Assembly: GCF_009882975.1 (NCBI RefSeq)
Contig: NZ_WTUX01000069.1
Location: forward strand, 1-49,317
Direction of reading: 5' to 3'
DNA from: Maritimibacter harenae
Lineage (GTDB): Bacteria; Pseudomonadota; Alphaproteobacteria; Rhodobacterales; Rhodobacteraceae
DNA length: 49,317 bases
The position numbers were made by a program, and so were the translations under genes. Below the pieces are notes generated by a model. The model was not told where the DNA came from. It ran no database searches and worked only from the letters and a program-made list of their open reading frames with translations. Shown here in pieces: positions 36,113-44,992 of the stretch. Position 1 is the stretch's first letter. Each line of letters opens with the position of its first letter.

Positions 36113-37164
36113 GCGTTCTTTTCATCGCCCCGTTCCCGCCCGACTTCACGGGCCAGTCGATCTCGTCGGCCTTCCTGGCCTGGCGGCTGGAGCAGGACGG
36201 CGTGCGGCTTCGACGCATGAACACCAACGGCACGCGGCCGGGGCAACGCGCGCGGCGTCTGGCGTGGTCCCTTCTGGCCTGCCTGCTCACACGTCACCGC
36301 ACCGTCTATCTCTCCGTGAACGCCAATCGGGGGATGTGGGTCACGGCTTTCCAGGCGGCCCTCGCGCGGCTGCGGGGCAAGCGAGTCGTGTTGCATCATC
36401 ACACCAACGCGCACCTGCGCCACGAACGGCCCGCCGCGCGGACACTGGTGCGCGCGGCAGGGAGCGGGGCGGTCCACATCGTGATCTGTGACGTGATGGC
36501 CGAGGATCTGCGCGCGCTCTACGCACCCGTGGGCAGCTGCCTGTCCCTGAGCAACGTGGGCGTGGTGGCGGGCGAGGCCGTCTCGGACCCAAGCCCAGCC
36601 CGCGGCTTCCGACAGGGCGGCGTCACGCTGGGTCACCTGAGCAACCTGACGGTCGAGAAGGGCTGCCTGCGCGCGATCGACGCGTTCAAGGCGGCGCACG
36701 CAAAGGGCCTCGCCGCCCGCCTGGTGCTGGCCGGGCCGATCCGGGAGCGCAAGCTGCAACGCCGGGTCGCCGCCGAGGTGCGCGCCTCCGGCGGGGCGAT
36801 CACCTATGTCGGCCCGGTCTACGGCGCCGCAAAGCGGGACTTCTTCACCGAGATCGACGTGTTCCTGTTCCCCTCGCTCTACCCGAACGAGACGCAGGGG
36901 ATCGTGAACCTCGAAGCCCTGGCGGCGGGATGCCCGGTCATCGCCTTCGGGCAATGCTGCATCGCGAGCGACCTCGACGACCCGAGTTCGCGCACGGTGC
37001 CGATGGACGCGGATTTTTCCGAGGCGACCATCGCCTTCCTCGAAACGATGGACCTTCACGCCATGTCGGTGCAGGCGCGGGCGCACTACGAGACGCTAGT
37101 GGCGGACAGCCACGCGCAATACGAGGCGGTGCGCGATCTTCTGGCCGACGCGGCCCCGGGTTAA
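36109..37164 (+). CDS. Family 4 glycosyltransferase, TTG start
   Basis: I place the start at the TTG at 36109, which overlaps the previous stop as TTGA and gives (M)SVLFIAPFPPDFTGQSISSA, 351 residues. An upstream frame extension runs through the preceding gene and is a shadow. The GT-B pattern is clear: N-terminal LFIAPFPPDFTGQS, then the C-terminal LGHLSNLTVEKGCLRAIDAF and the donor-binding FLFPSLYPNETQGIVNLEAL, with the E-x7-E motif of GT4. Donor and acceptor are unknown. It is the fifth consecutive gene linked by overlap or near-overlap. Confidence 0.85.
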   Translation: MSVLFIAPFPPDFTGQSISSAFLAWRLEQDGVRLRRMNTNGTRPGQRARRLAWSLLACLLTRHRTVYLSVNANRGMWVTAFQAALARLRGKRVVLHHHTNAHLRHERPAARTLVRAAGSGAVHIVICDVMAEDLRALYAPVGSCLSLSNVGVVAGEAVSDPSPARGFRQGGVTLGHLSNLTVEKGCLRAIDAFKAAHAKGLAARLVLAGPIRERKLQRRVAAEVRASGGAITYVGPVYGAAKRDFFTEIDVFLFPSLYPNETQGIVNLEALAAGCPVIAFGQCCIASDLDDPSSRTVPMDADFSEATIAFLETMDLHAMSVQARAHYETLVADSHAQYEAVRDLLADAAPG

Positions 37165-37246
37165 CGCGCCCGCGCGCCCGGATTGCGTTTCCTTGACCCC
37201 TCCCGGGGATGGTGGGCCCAGCTCTCACCAGACCTTGGAGATCCGC

Positions 37247-39073
37247 ATGGCCTTTTCGGTTCCGCCCCTTCCCATGAGCGGCAGCCAGCTCAAATCCGTT
37301 CTCGACGCGATCCGGACGCGCGAACCGCTGTCGATGTCCGTACCCGAGATGATCGCGTCCCCGGACCTGGTCGACGGGGACCTCTGCGTCACGGCGGCCG
37401 GGATGTTCACCGTCCGCGCGGCGGGGGCAATCGCCAACGCCACCAGCGTGATCGACCTGACCGGCAGCGGGCTGCAGGCCCATCTGCTCGCCCGCATGCC
37501 ACTGGGCACGGTGGCCGTGCTCCTGGCCGACACGCGCCCGGCGGCTGATTTCGCGGCCGGTGACATCCTGTTCGCGCAGGGCTTCGCCTACCGCGTCGCC
37601 CCAGCGGGGGCGAGCGATCATGACCTCACCACGGCCGGGGGCACGAAGCTCTACGTCGTCGGTCAACCGGACGACCCGGCCGCCTATGGCGCAGAGCGGG
37701 ATGGCGCGACCGACGACGCGGCCCCGGTGCAACGGATGCTCGGGGACACGGCGGACCCGGCGCGCATCGCCTCGCTCGTCTCCATCGGGTCGCGCGCCAC
37801 GCTGCGCGATGGCGCCTTCGTCAACGAAGCGGCGACCCCGATGCTCGACTTCGCCACAGGCAGCCAGAACGCGAGGGTCGAAGGCGTCGTCATCGACAGC
37901 ACCGCGGGGGCGACCGTGATCAACGCCAACGCGGCAGGCATCCGCAACGGACGGGTGATGAACGCCACGGTGGACGCCGATGCCTACGGCGTGCTGGTCA
38001 ACTACGCTGCCGCCGACATCGAGGGGTTCTGGACCACCTTCAGCGACATCCACTCCGACGACGCCGACGCGATCGAGATCAACCTGCCGGACCAGGGGAC
38101 CGGCAAGTACATCTGGTCGCTGGGCAACCTTCTCTCCGCCGGGCAGGGTTCAACCGTGACGACCGCCGGCTTCGCCGTGGGCCTCGCCGGGCCCCAGGGT
38201 CACATCACCGCGCTGAACCAGATCCGCGAAAGCCGGCTCGAGGCGATCCATGTCGAGGACGGGCAGAAGCGCGGGATCGTTGCGCTGAACACGGGCGCGG
38301 GCCTCCAGCACGACGGCATCCGCGTGCTGAACCGCGAAAGCACGGATCCGGAGGCGGACGGGCTCGTGCTCCTGGGCAACCACCTGCGCCACGACGGCGC
38401 GGGGAGCGGCGTCTACGGCGTGCGCTTCCTGCACGATGGCAACGGCACCCTGCGCCACAACATCACGCTCGCGAATTACCTGGCCGGGTTCGACATCGGT
38501 GTGTCGGCCGGGTCGTCGGACCAGGTCGTCGGCGCCAACGTGATCGAGGGCGCGACAATCGGGCTCCAGCTGCTCAACGGCAGCGGGCGGATCACCGACG
38601 GCATCCTTTTCAAGGACGGCCCCGACGTGCTCGCCGAGGCGAAGGACCGTTCGCGCATCGACACGCGGCTTGTCTCGGATACGACACCCGCGCAAGTGCT
38701 CAATCACACCGGCGCGGGACAATTCCCGGGGGCCTACGTGAAATCCTTCGCCTACCCCGTCTACGGCAGTCACACCGGGTCGGAAACGTTGGAGGATTTC
38801 GCGGAGATCTTCCCGATGGGGGCGAACGAACGCATCGCCGGGCGCATCACGCTGATGGCCCATGCGCAGCGCCACTGTTTCTTTTCGGCCGATATCCTGT
38901 GGGACGGGGCCACGCTGACCGTGCAGAACATGGTCGAGATGAACCGGCTCGGCTGGCAGACCGAACTGGCGGCGAGCGCGGGAAAGCTGATGCTTCGGGT
39001 GAGCATCGCGGCGGCCTATACCGACGTGCGCGTCGACGTGGATTTCGACGGGGTCTACTACAGCCGCGGCTGA
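37247..39073 (+). CDS. Parallel beta-helix (tailspike/pectate-lyase-like) protein
   Basis: The 608-residue protein starts MAFSVPPLPMSGSQLKSVLD, with GGAG 8 nt upstream of the ATG at 37247. Residues 145-165 (AYGAERDGATDDAAPVQRML) resemble the entry segment of pectate-lyase-superfamily helices (usually GDGVTDDTAAIQ). About residues 185-470 show short repeating strands with Asn and Gly turns (for example NAAGIRNGRVMNATVDADAY), typical of a right-handed beta-helix. A separate C-terminal domain (about 500-608) follows. No signal peptide is visible. It may cleave, modify or bind the polysaccharide; a phage tailspike origin is an alternative. It converges with the Wzc gene, 2 nt apart. Confidence 0.65.
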   Translation: MAFSVPPLPMSGSQLKSVLDAIRTREPLSMSVPEMIASPDLVDGDLCVTAAGMFTVRAAGAIANATSVIDLTGSGLQAHLLARMPLGTVAVLLADTRPAADFAAGDILFAQGFAYRVAPAGASDHDLTTAGGTKLYVVGQPDDPAAYGAERDGATDDAAPVQRMLGDTADPARIASLVSIGSRATLRDGAFVNEAATPMLDFATGSQNARVEGVVIDSTAGATVINANAAGIRNGRVMNATVDADAYGVLVNYAAADIEGFWTTFSDIHSDDADAIEINLPDQGTGKYIWSLGNLLSAGQGSTVTTAGFAVGLAGPQGHITALNQIRESRLEAIHVEDGQKRGIVALNTGAGLQHDGIRVLNRESTDPEADGLVLLGNHLRHDGAGSGVYGVRFLHDGNGTLRHNITLANYLAGFDIGVSAGSSDQVVGANVIEGATIGLQLLNGSGRITDGILFKDGPDVLAEAKDRSRIDTRLVSDTTPAQVLNHTGAGQFPGAYVKSFAYPVYGSHTGSETLEDFAEIFPMGANERIAGRITLMAHAQRHCFFSADILWDGATLTVQNMVEMNRLGWQTELAASAGKLMLRVSIAAAYTDVRVDVDFDGVYYSRG

Positions 39074-39075
39074 GG

Positions 39076-41169
39076 TCAGGCGGTGCCGTAGGTGTCGCCG
39101 TAGCCGTAGCCGTATCCCGGCCCGCGCGGCGGTTTGACCATGTTGAGGACCAGCCCCGTCGCGGGGCTGCCCTTCACGCTTTCGAAAGCATGCAGCGCGT
39201 CCTCGATCTGGCGGCGCGGGGTGCGGTCCCAGGCGACCACGAAGAGCACCGCATCGGCCAGCGATCCGGCGATGCGGGCATCGGGCACGACCAGCACCGG
39301 CGGCGTGTCGATCAGGACCACGTCGTAGCGCGCCCGGGCCGCTTCCACGAGGTCCGCGAAGCCTTGCGAAGTGAACAGGTCCGCGGCGTTCACGGCACTT
39401 TCCCCGGCAAAGAGCATGTCGACGTCCATCAGCGGATCGCGCGTCACCGCGTGCTCCAACTTCACTTCGCCCGACAGGACCGGGACAAGGCCCGCGCCTT
39501 GCGTCTCGGTCGCGTAGTGACGAAAAACCCGGCGGCGCAGGTCGCCCTCGATCACCAGCACCGACTTGTTCATACCCCGCAGGTTCTGCGCGAGCGCGAG
39601 CGACAGGGTCGTCTTGCCCTCTTCCGGCACGCAGGACGTGACGCAGATCACCCGCGGCGCGGCGTCCCGCACGGTCAGGAGAAGCGACGTGCGCAGGTTG
39701 CGCACCGCTTCGGCGGCGGGCGAGCTCGGGTTCCGGGCGAGGTACTCCATCGTCTCGCGCCGGCCGCGCGCGGGCACGTGCGGGACCTGGCCAAGCACCC
39801 GGTGACCGGTCGCCCGCTCCAGGTCGCGCGCGGTACGGAACGTGTTGCGCATGCCCTCGCGCAGGAGCGTCAGGACGCCGCCCGCGAAGAGCCCGACGAG
39901 CCCGGCCATGACTAGGACCAGCGGCGCGCGCGGCGCGGACGGGGCATCGGGCACCACGGCATGCGACAGAATCCGGCTGTCGGGTTGCTGGACGCCGCGC
40001 TTCACGGTGGTCTCCTTCAGCCGGGTGAGGAACGTCTCGTAGAGAACGCGCGTCGCGTCGGCTTCGCGTTCCAGCTGTTGCAACGTGATGAGATCGGCGT
40101 TCTGGCTGTCGATCTCGGCCTGAAGCGAGGCAAGCGACCCGCGCAGGGCGGTGAGCTGCCGGTCCACGCGGGCCTGCGCCGTGCGCGCCTCTGCCAGAAG
40201 CTGTGCAAACGTGGAGTCGAAGCGGGCGGCGACCTCCGGGTCGTTCACGTCCGGCACGAGCGCGCGCAACGCCGAAGCGTCGGCCACCCGCGCCTGTGCG
40301 ACCCGGCCCTCGGCCGCCACAAGGTTGGCCACGCGCAGGCGCCGGGTTTCGGCTTGCTGTTCTGCCGCCCGGACCCGCGCGCGCAGGTCCTTGAGCTGGC
40401 GTGCGCGGGCGGCCAGCACATCCGGGTTGATCAGGTCGGTGCCGCCACCGAACGCCTGCACCCGGACCTGTGCCTGCTCGAGTTCGTGCTGAAGCGCGGC
40501 GACCCGCTCCGACAGCCAGCCGCTGGCCCGATCGGTCGCTTCGAATTTTGCCTGCAGGGTATCCTCGACATAGCGCGCGGCGATCGCATCGGCGATGCGG
40601 GCGGACTTGTCCGGGTCGCCGGTCGTGACCGTGATCTCGATCACCGAGGTGCGCGGCACGATCTCGATCGACAGGGCATACAGTAGCCGCGTCACCACCG
40701 CGTCCCGCTGTCGCCCGGCAGGGGGCGTGTCGGAGGGCGCACCCCCCAGCCAGCCGCGCAAGCGCTGCAGCGGGCCCGGCGGCGCGAGGGCCGCGTTGAA
40801 CTCGGGATCATCGGCAAGGGTCAGCGTATCGGCCACCTGGGTCAGAAGATTGCGGCTGCGTAGCACCTCGACCTGCGAATTGACGTCCGTGGTGGCGTCT
40901 TCGCGTGCCAGCGTCGCGACGGCGCTGTCCAGGTCGACGATGGTTTCCGGGCGCGCGTTCATCAGGAGGACGGTGGTCGCGCGATACTCCGGACTCGCCA
41001 AAACGAAGACGTGGAGTGCGCCCATGAGAAGCGCGGCCAACGTCGTGACGAGGATGATCGGAAGCCCCCGGCGCAGCGTGTCGAAGAGCGCAGCCACCTC
41101 GATGGCCGCCGGTTCCCCCTGCCCGCGCGCGGCCCGTATCGGCCCGAAGGAGCGCCCCGCCTCCGTCAC
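39076..41169 (-). CDS. wzc: Wzc-type polysaccharide co-polymerase / BY-kinase
   Basis: The 697-residue protein is placed from the GTG at 41167-41169, overlapping the upstream stop as GTGA. It has a Wzz domain with spans at about 36-58 and 417-436 around a long periplasmic coiled-coil part (residues 215-390). A cytoplasmic BY-kinase follows, with Walker A TSCVPEEGKTT (511-521), Walker A' VLVIEGDLRRR (537-547), Walker B VVLIDTPP (617-624) and a terminal tyrosine cluster (Y686, Y688, Y690, Y694). The first acidic residue of Walker A' is Glu where Asp is usual. Cyclic autophosphorylation controls chain length and export through Wza. No wza or phosphatase gene is in the window. Confidence 0.93.
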   Translation of the reverse strand: MTEAGRSFGPIRAARGQGEPAAIEVAALFDTLRRGLPIILVTTLAALLMGALHVFVLASPEYRATTVLLMNARPETIVDLDSAVATLAREDATTDVNSQVEVLRSRNLLTQVADTLTLADDPEFNAALAPPGPLQRLRGWLGGAPSDTPPAGRQRDAVVTRLLYALSIEIVPRTSVIEITVTTGDPDKSARIADAIAARYVEDTLQAKFEATDRASGWLSERVAALQHELEQAQVRVQAFGGGTDLINPDVLAARARQLKDLRARVRAAEQQAETRRLRVANLVAAEGRVAQARVADASALRALVPDVNDPEVAARFDSTFAQLLAEARTAQARVDRQLTALRGSLASLQAEIDSQNADLITLQQLEREADATRVLYETFLTRLKETTVKRGVQQPDSRILSHAVVPDAPSAPRAPLVLVMAGLVGLFAGGVLTLLREGMRNTFRTARDLERATGHRVLGQVPHVPARGRRETMEYLARNPSSPAAEAVRNLRTSLLLTVRDAAPRVICVTSCVPEEGKTTLSLALAQNLRGMNKSVLVIEGDLRRRVFRHYATETQGAGLVPVLSGEVKLEHAVTRDPLMDVDMLFAGESAVNAADLFTSQGFADLVEAARARYDVVLIDTPPVLVVPDARIAGSLADAVLFVVAWDRTPRRQIEDALHAFESVKGSPATGLVLNMVKPPRGPGYGYGYGDTYGTA

Positions 41170-42434
41170 GCCCGCCACACGAGCCGGGGGCGCCACTGCA
41201 GGCGCGGGGTTGTCGCGGGCCGGACCGGCGCGCGTCTGAGCATCTGGCCCGCCTGCGCGATCAGTGCGAGCACGATGAACTCCGTCAGGAAATGATTCGA
41301 GGCGGGCGTCGCCGTGACCAACGTGGCGAGCGGGAAGAGGACGCAGAAGACCGTGAAGGGCGCCGGGGCGGCAAGCATCATCGCACGCAGGACATGTAAG
41401 AGACTGGTCAGCAGGACGAGGGCGAGGAAGACGAGCCCCAGCGCCCCGTTGCGCAGGTAGAGCGCGTGGGGAAGGCTGTGGATGTTGTGCACATGCGCCG
41501 CGCCGATCGTGGCCGAACTCAGCACCGCGTCGTCCTGCGAGGCGGTCATGTCGACCGTGCGCCCGAACCCGGCCCCCAGAAGCTGTTGCAAGGGCCCGGC
41601 ATCCGCCATCGCCTGGTTCACCAGCCGGATTTCGTAGAGCCGCTGCGCGAGCGCCGTGATCTCGTCCAGCGCGCGGGTGCCCGTCATCAGGGTCTGAAGC
41701 TCGATCAGCCGGCGGTTCAGGCTCGTCCCCGGCTCGGCGAGCGCCCCGATCTCGAGCGCCGTGAAGCTTGCGACGATCCCGGCGACTGCGGCCAGGAAGA
41801 CACCAAGGAAGAGCCAACGGCGGTAGATGACCGCCCCCAGCGCGACGCAGACGGCCAGGGTGACGAGCCCCGCGCGGTTCAGCCCGCCGGAGTTCAGCAC
41901 GAAAGGCAGAATGCAGAGCAGTGCCCAGCCGATCCGCCGCTCGCCCAGTGCGAAGATGACCGCGAGGCAGATGAGCATGTTGGCGATCGCGATGTCCGGT
42001 CCGATCCCGGCGAAAGCAAATAGGGCGAAGAGAGCCGCGACCCACTTTCCGAAGCGCAGGATGTCCGTGCGCCCGCAGTCCAGCGTGGAGACGTAGAGCG
42101 TGAAGAGCAGCACGTTCAGCCAGTAGATCGTCGTCGACACGAGATAGAGCGGCGCGTTGCCCGCCACGGTGCCGATCGCCGCCCCGGACACGATCATCAG
42201 GCACAACACGACGACATGGGGCAGTACCGACCGCTCGACCTGGAGGCGCGGGCCGTCCGGCATGCGCACATGGGCCATGAGCCAGAGGAAGAGGGCCCCG
42301 AACACGACGAGCGCCAGCGCGCCGTTGAGGAAGGCGTCCAGACCGAAGCCGCCCCCCATGAGGCGCCCGGTCACCGACACCGCGACCACCAGGGTGAAAT
42401 ACCCCGAAATCGCCGTCTGAGCCTCGATCCGCAT
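41166..42434 (-). CDS. Wzy-like polysaccharide polymerase / O-antigen ligase-type membrane protein
   Basis: The 422-residue protein starts MRIEAQTAISGYFTLVVAVS. It has about ten to twelve hydrophobic segments and a larger loop (about residues 215-305) with SLNRRLIELQTLMTGTRALD and AHVHNIHSLPHALYLRNGAL. That topology, with a polar loop holding conserved Arg and His, matches the O-antigen polymerase/ligase superfamily (Wzy/WaaL/ExoQ). Beside Wzc, a polymerase is the better guess. The start was chosen because the frame further upstream is charged and not membrane-like. It is coupled to the Wzc gene by a 4-nt overlap. Confidence 0.75.
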   Translation of the reverse strand: MRIEAQTAISGYFTLVVAVSVTGRLMGGGFGLDAFLNGALALVVFGALFLWLMAHVRMPDGPRLQVERSVLPHVVVLCLMIVSGAAIGTVAGNAPLYLVSTTIYWLNVLLFTLYVSTLDCGRTDILRFGKWVAALFALFAFAGIGPDIAIANMLICLAVIFALGERRIGWALLCILPFVLNSGGLNRAGLVTLAVCVALGAVIYRRWLFLGVFLAAVAGIVASFTALEIGALAEPGTSLNRRLIELQTLMTGTRALDEITALAQRLYEIRLVNQAMADAGPLQQLLGAGFGRTVDMTASQDDAVLSSATIGAAHVHNIHSLPHALYLRNGALGLVFLALVLLTSLLHVLRAMMLAAPAPFTVFCVLFPLATLVTATPASNHFLTEFIVLALIAQAGQMLRRAPVRPATTPRLQWRPRLVWRA

Positions 42435-42599
42435 CCGTGTTCGCCTTCCGCTGGCGCGTTTTGAAATTCTTATCGCTAAAGTGGTAATTTTTGTGATAAC
42501 ACAACTTAAAGGATATTTGGAGCCCGCATTTTGCCGGCCGTTTTCTCGGCGTAGGCGGCACACCGCGGGGCGGCGTTCGGCAGGTGACGTGACCCGACC
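42435..42599. promoter_or_regulatory. AT-rich divergent promoter region with a dyad
   Basis: The 165-nt gap between the divergent wzy-wzc and plus-strand glycan genes contains the most AT-rich stretch I noticed in the window (about 42459-42520). On the plus strand TTGAAA (42461-42466), an 18-nt spacer and TAATTT (42485-42490) form a plausible promoter for the genes from 42600. Just downstream is a dyad TTGTG-ATAA-CACAA (42491-42504), positioned as an operator overlapping the transcription start. No equally clear minus-strand promoter is seen. The regulator is unknown. Confidence 0.5.
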
Positions 42600-44255
42600 A
42601 TGAGACTTCCCGTGGACCTCCTGGGCCAATCCGGCCTCCGCCTCTCGTTTCCCGGGGCCACGGTCTATGTCGATCCCTACCTCTCCAATTCCGTGGGCGA
42701 GCACGAAGGCCCCGCCTTCGACCGGCTGGTCCCGATCCCCGTGAACCCGGCCGATGTTGATGACGCGGATGTCATTCTGATCACACACGACCACCTCGAC
42801 CATTGCGACCCGCAGACGCTGCTCGCGATCGCCCGAACCTCGCCGAACGCGCGTTTCGTCGGCCCGCGTCCCGTGCTCGACCGGTTATCGGATTGGGGGA
42901 TCGCGGACGCGCGGCTGGGCCTTGCCGCCGAGGGTTGGACGCTGCTGGCCGACGACCTTCACCTCCGGGCTGTTCCCGCGGCACATCCGGAGGTCACGCG
43001 CGACAGGGACGGCAATCTCGCCTGCGTGGGCTACCTGCTGCGCGCAGCGGGGCGCACGCTCTACATCTCCGGCGACACCGGTGCAGATCCGGAGGTCGTG
43101 CGCGCGGTGCGGGACGAGGGGCCGATCCACGCCGCCATCCTCCCGGTGAACGAACGCAACCATTACCGCGACCGGCAGGGCATCCTCGGCAACATGTCGG
43201 TACGCGAAGCCTTCGCCTTCGCCGCCGAGATCGGCGCCGACCAGGTCGTGCCGGTCCACTGGGACATGTTCGCCCCCGACAGCGTGGACCCCGACGAGAT
43301 CCGCCTGCTGCACGACCGGCTCTCTCCGCCCTTTCGCCTGTCGCTGTCGCCGTCGCACCTGAGCCTCGGCGACACGGATGTGAGCATCGTCATCCGCACC
43401 TTCAACGAGGCGCGTCACCTGGATGACTTGCTCACCGCGATCGACCGTCAGGAGACGCATGATCTCTCGGTCGAGGTGGTGGTCGTCGATTCCGGGTCCA
43501 CGGATGGAACGCTCGACATCGCGCGGCGCCACGATTGCCGGGTGGTGGGGATCGACCAGTCCGAGTTTTCCTTCGGCCGCTCGCTCAACCTGGGCTGCGC
43601 GCGGGCGCGGGGTGATATCCTCGTCGCGATCTCGGGCCATTGCGTGCCGGTCGCCGCGCATTGGCTGCAACGGCTCTGCGATCCGCTGATCTCGGGCACG
43701 GCGCACTACGCCTACGGCCGCCAGACCGGCGGGCCGGACAGCAACTTCAGCGAGTGCCGGCTCTTCGCCATGACCTACCCGCCCGAGAGCCGGCTGCCGC
43801 AGGACGGGTTCTTCTGCAACAACGCCAACGCGGCGATCCTGCGCGAGACGTGGGACCACTACCGTTTCGACGAAGAGGTGCCGGGGCTCGAGGACATGGA
43901 GCTCGCCCGCCGGCTCGTCGCGGACGGCGGCAAGGTCGCCTATGTCGCCGAGGCGGGCGTCCATCACTACCATTACGAGACCTGGCCGCAGGTCCGCCGA
44001 CGGTTCGAGCGCGAGGCGATCGCCCTTCGCAAGGTCATGCCGCAGGTGCGCTTCGGCCTGTGGGACATGCTCCGCTATGCCGGCGTGGGCACGTTGCGCG
44101 ACTGGCTCGCCGACCAGGCCGCGACCGGCACGGCCACCCCCCGCCTCGCCATGCTGCGATACCGCTGGAACCAGTATCTGGGCGCCTGGCGGGGCGGGCG
44201 CGAGCACCGGAAACTGTCCGAGGCCGAGAAGGAAAAGTATTTCTTCCCGCGCTGA
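42600..44255 (+). CDS. Metallo-beta-lactamase / family 2 glycosyltransferase fusion
   Basis: One 551-codon frame joins two domains. Residues 1-258 are a UlaG-like metallo-beta-lactamase-fold hydrolase with the metal motif THDHLDH (H63, H65, D67, H68), then H129, D159 in SGDTGAD, and H220 in VPVHWDMF. Residues 260-500 are a GT2 glycosyltransferase (VSIVIRTFNEARHLDDLLTA, VVVVDSGSTDGTLDIARRHD, DGFFCNNANAAILRE) similar to rhamnosyltransferase-type enzymes. The junction LSLGDTDVSIVIRTF has no stop or linker. A zinc-dependent hydrolase acting on a phosphorylated or lactone sugar, tied to transfer, can be imagined, but the reaction is unknown. It heads the plus-strand group after the divergent promoter region. 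Confidence 0.85.
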   Translation: MRLPVDLLGQSGLRLSFPGATVYVDPYLSNSVGEHEGPAFDRLVPIPVNPADVDDADVILITHDHLDHCDPQTLLAIARTSPNARFVGPRPVLDRLSDWGIADARLGLAAEGWTLLADDLHLRAVPAAHPEVTRDRDGNLACVGYLLRAAGRTLYISGDTGADPEVVRAVRDEGPIHAAILPVNERNHYRDRQGILGNMSVREAFAFAAEIGADQVVPVHWDMFAPDSVDPDEIRLLHDRLSPPFRLSLSPSHLSLGDTDVSIVIRTFNEARHLDDLLTAIDRQETHDLSVEVVVVDSGSTDGTLDIARRHDCRVVGIDQSEFSFGRSLNLGCARARGDILVAISGHCVPVAAHWLQRLCDPLISGTAHYAYGRQTGGPDSNFSECRLFAMTYPPESRLPQDGFFCNNANAAILRETWDHYRFDEEVPGLEDMELARRLVADGGKVAYVAEAGVHHYHYETWPQVRRRFEREAIALRKVMPQVRFGLWDMLRYAGVGTLRDWLADQAATGTATPRLAMLRYRWNQYLGAWRGGREHRKLSEAEKEKYFFPR

Positions 44256-44287
44256 GGCGGGCCCTGTCCAAGACGAAGGAACGCATC

Positions 44288-44992
44288 ATGTCAAACGCCC
44301 CCCGCATCGTCGCGCTGCTGCCCATGAAGGCGCACAGTCAGCGCGTGCCGGCCAAGAATTTCCGCGACTTCTGCGGACGGCCCCTGTTTCGTTGGGTGCT
44401 GGACATGCTGCTCTCGATCGAGGCAATCGACGAGGTGGTGATCAACACCGACGCGCGTGCCGAGCTTGCCCGCCACGGGCTGACCGAAGGCGGCCGGGTG
44501 CGTATCCGCGACCGGCGGGCCGACCTGTGCGGCGACACTGTGTCGATGAACCGGATCCTCGCCGACGATGTCGCCCGGGTGCCGGCCGATCTCTACTTGA
44601 TGACGCACACCACGAACCCGCTTCTGCGGCGCGAGACGGTGACCGGCGCGTTGGCCGCGTACGGCCGGGCCCGGGCGCGCGGCACGGCAGATTCACTGTT
44701 CACCGTGACGAAGGTCCAGACCCGGTTCTACCGCGCGGACGCGAGCCCGGTGAACCACGACCCGGCAAACCTGGTGCAGACCCAGGACTTGGAACCATGG
44801 TTCGAGGAAAACTCGAACCTCTACCTCTTCACGCCCGAAAGCTTCGCGGCCACCGGCGCACGGATCGGGGCCGCGCCGATGCTTCACGAGACGGACCCGG
44901 CCCACAGCATCGACATCGACACGCCCGGCGACTGGGACCTCGCGGAAATCGCGGCCCGGGCGCGCCGGCTGCGGGAGGCCGTCGGGGCATGA
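44288..44992 (+). CDS. CMP-sugar (acylneuraminate/ulosonate-type) cytidylyltransferase
   Basis: The 234-residue protein starts MSNAPRIVALLPMKAHSQRV with AAGGA 8 nt upstream. Its N-terminus LPMKAHSQRVPAKNFRDFCG is the CTP-binding signature of the NeuA/KdsB family (typically IPARGGSKGIPGKN). TDARAELARHG and THTTNPLLRRETV follow in the expected order. It should activate a 2-keto-3-deoxy sugar acid or similar as a CMP-sugar. It is shorter than many NeuA proteins and the Lys/Arg loop differs, so the substrate may be unusual. Its stop overlaps the next ATG. Confidence 0.85.
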   Translation: MSNAPRIVALLPMKAHSQRVPAKNFRDFCGRPLFRWVLDMLLSIEAIDEVVINTDARAELARHGLTEGGRVRIRDRRADLCGDTVSMNRILADDVARVPADLYLMTHTTNPLLRRETVTGALAAYGRARARGTADSLFTVTKVQTRFYRADASPVNHDPANLVQTQDLEPWFEENSNLYLFTPESFAATGARIGAAPMLHETDPAHSIDIDTPGDWDLAEIAARARRLREAVGA

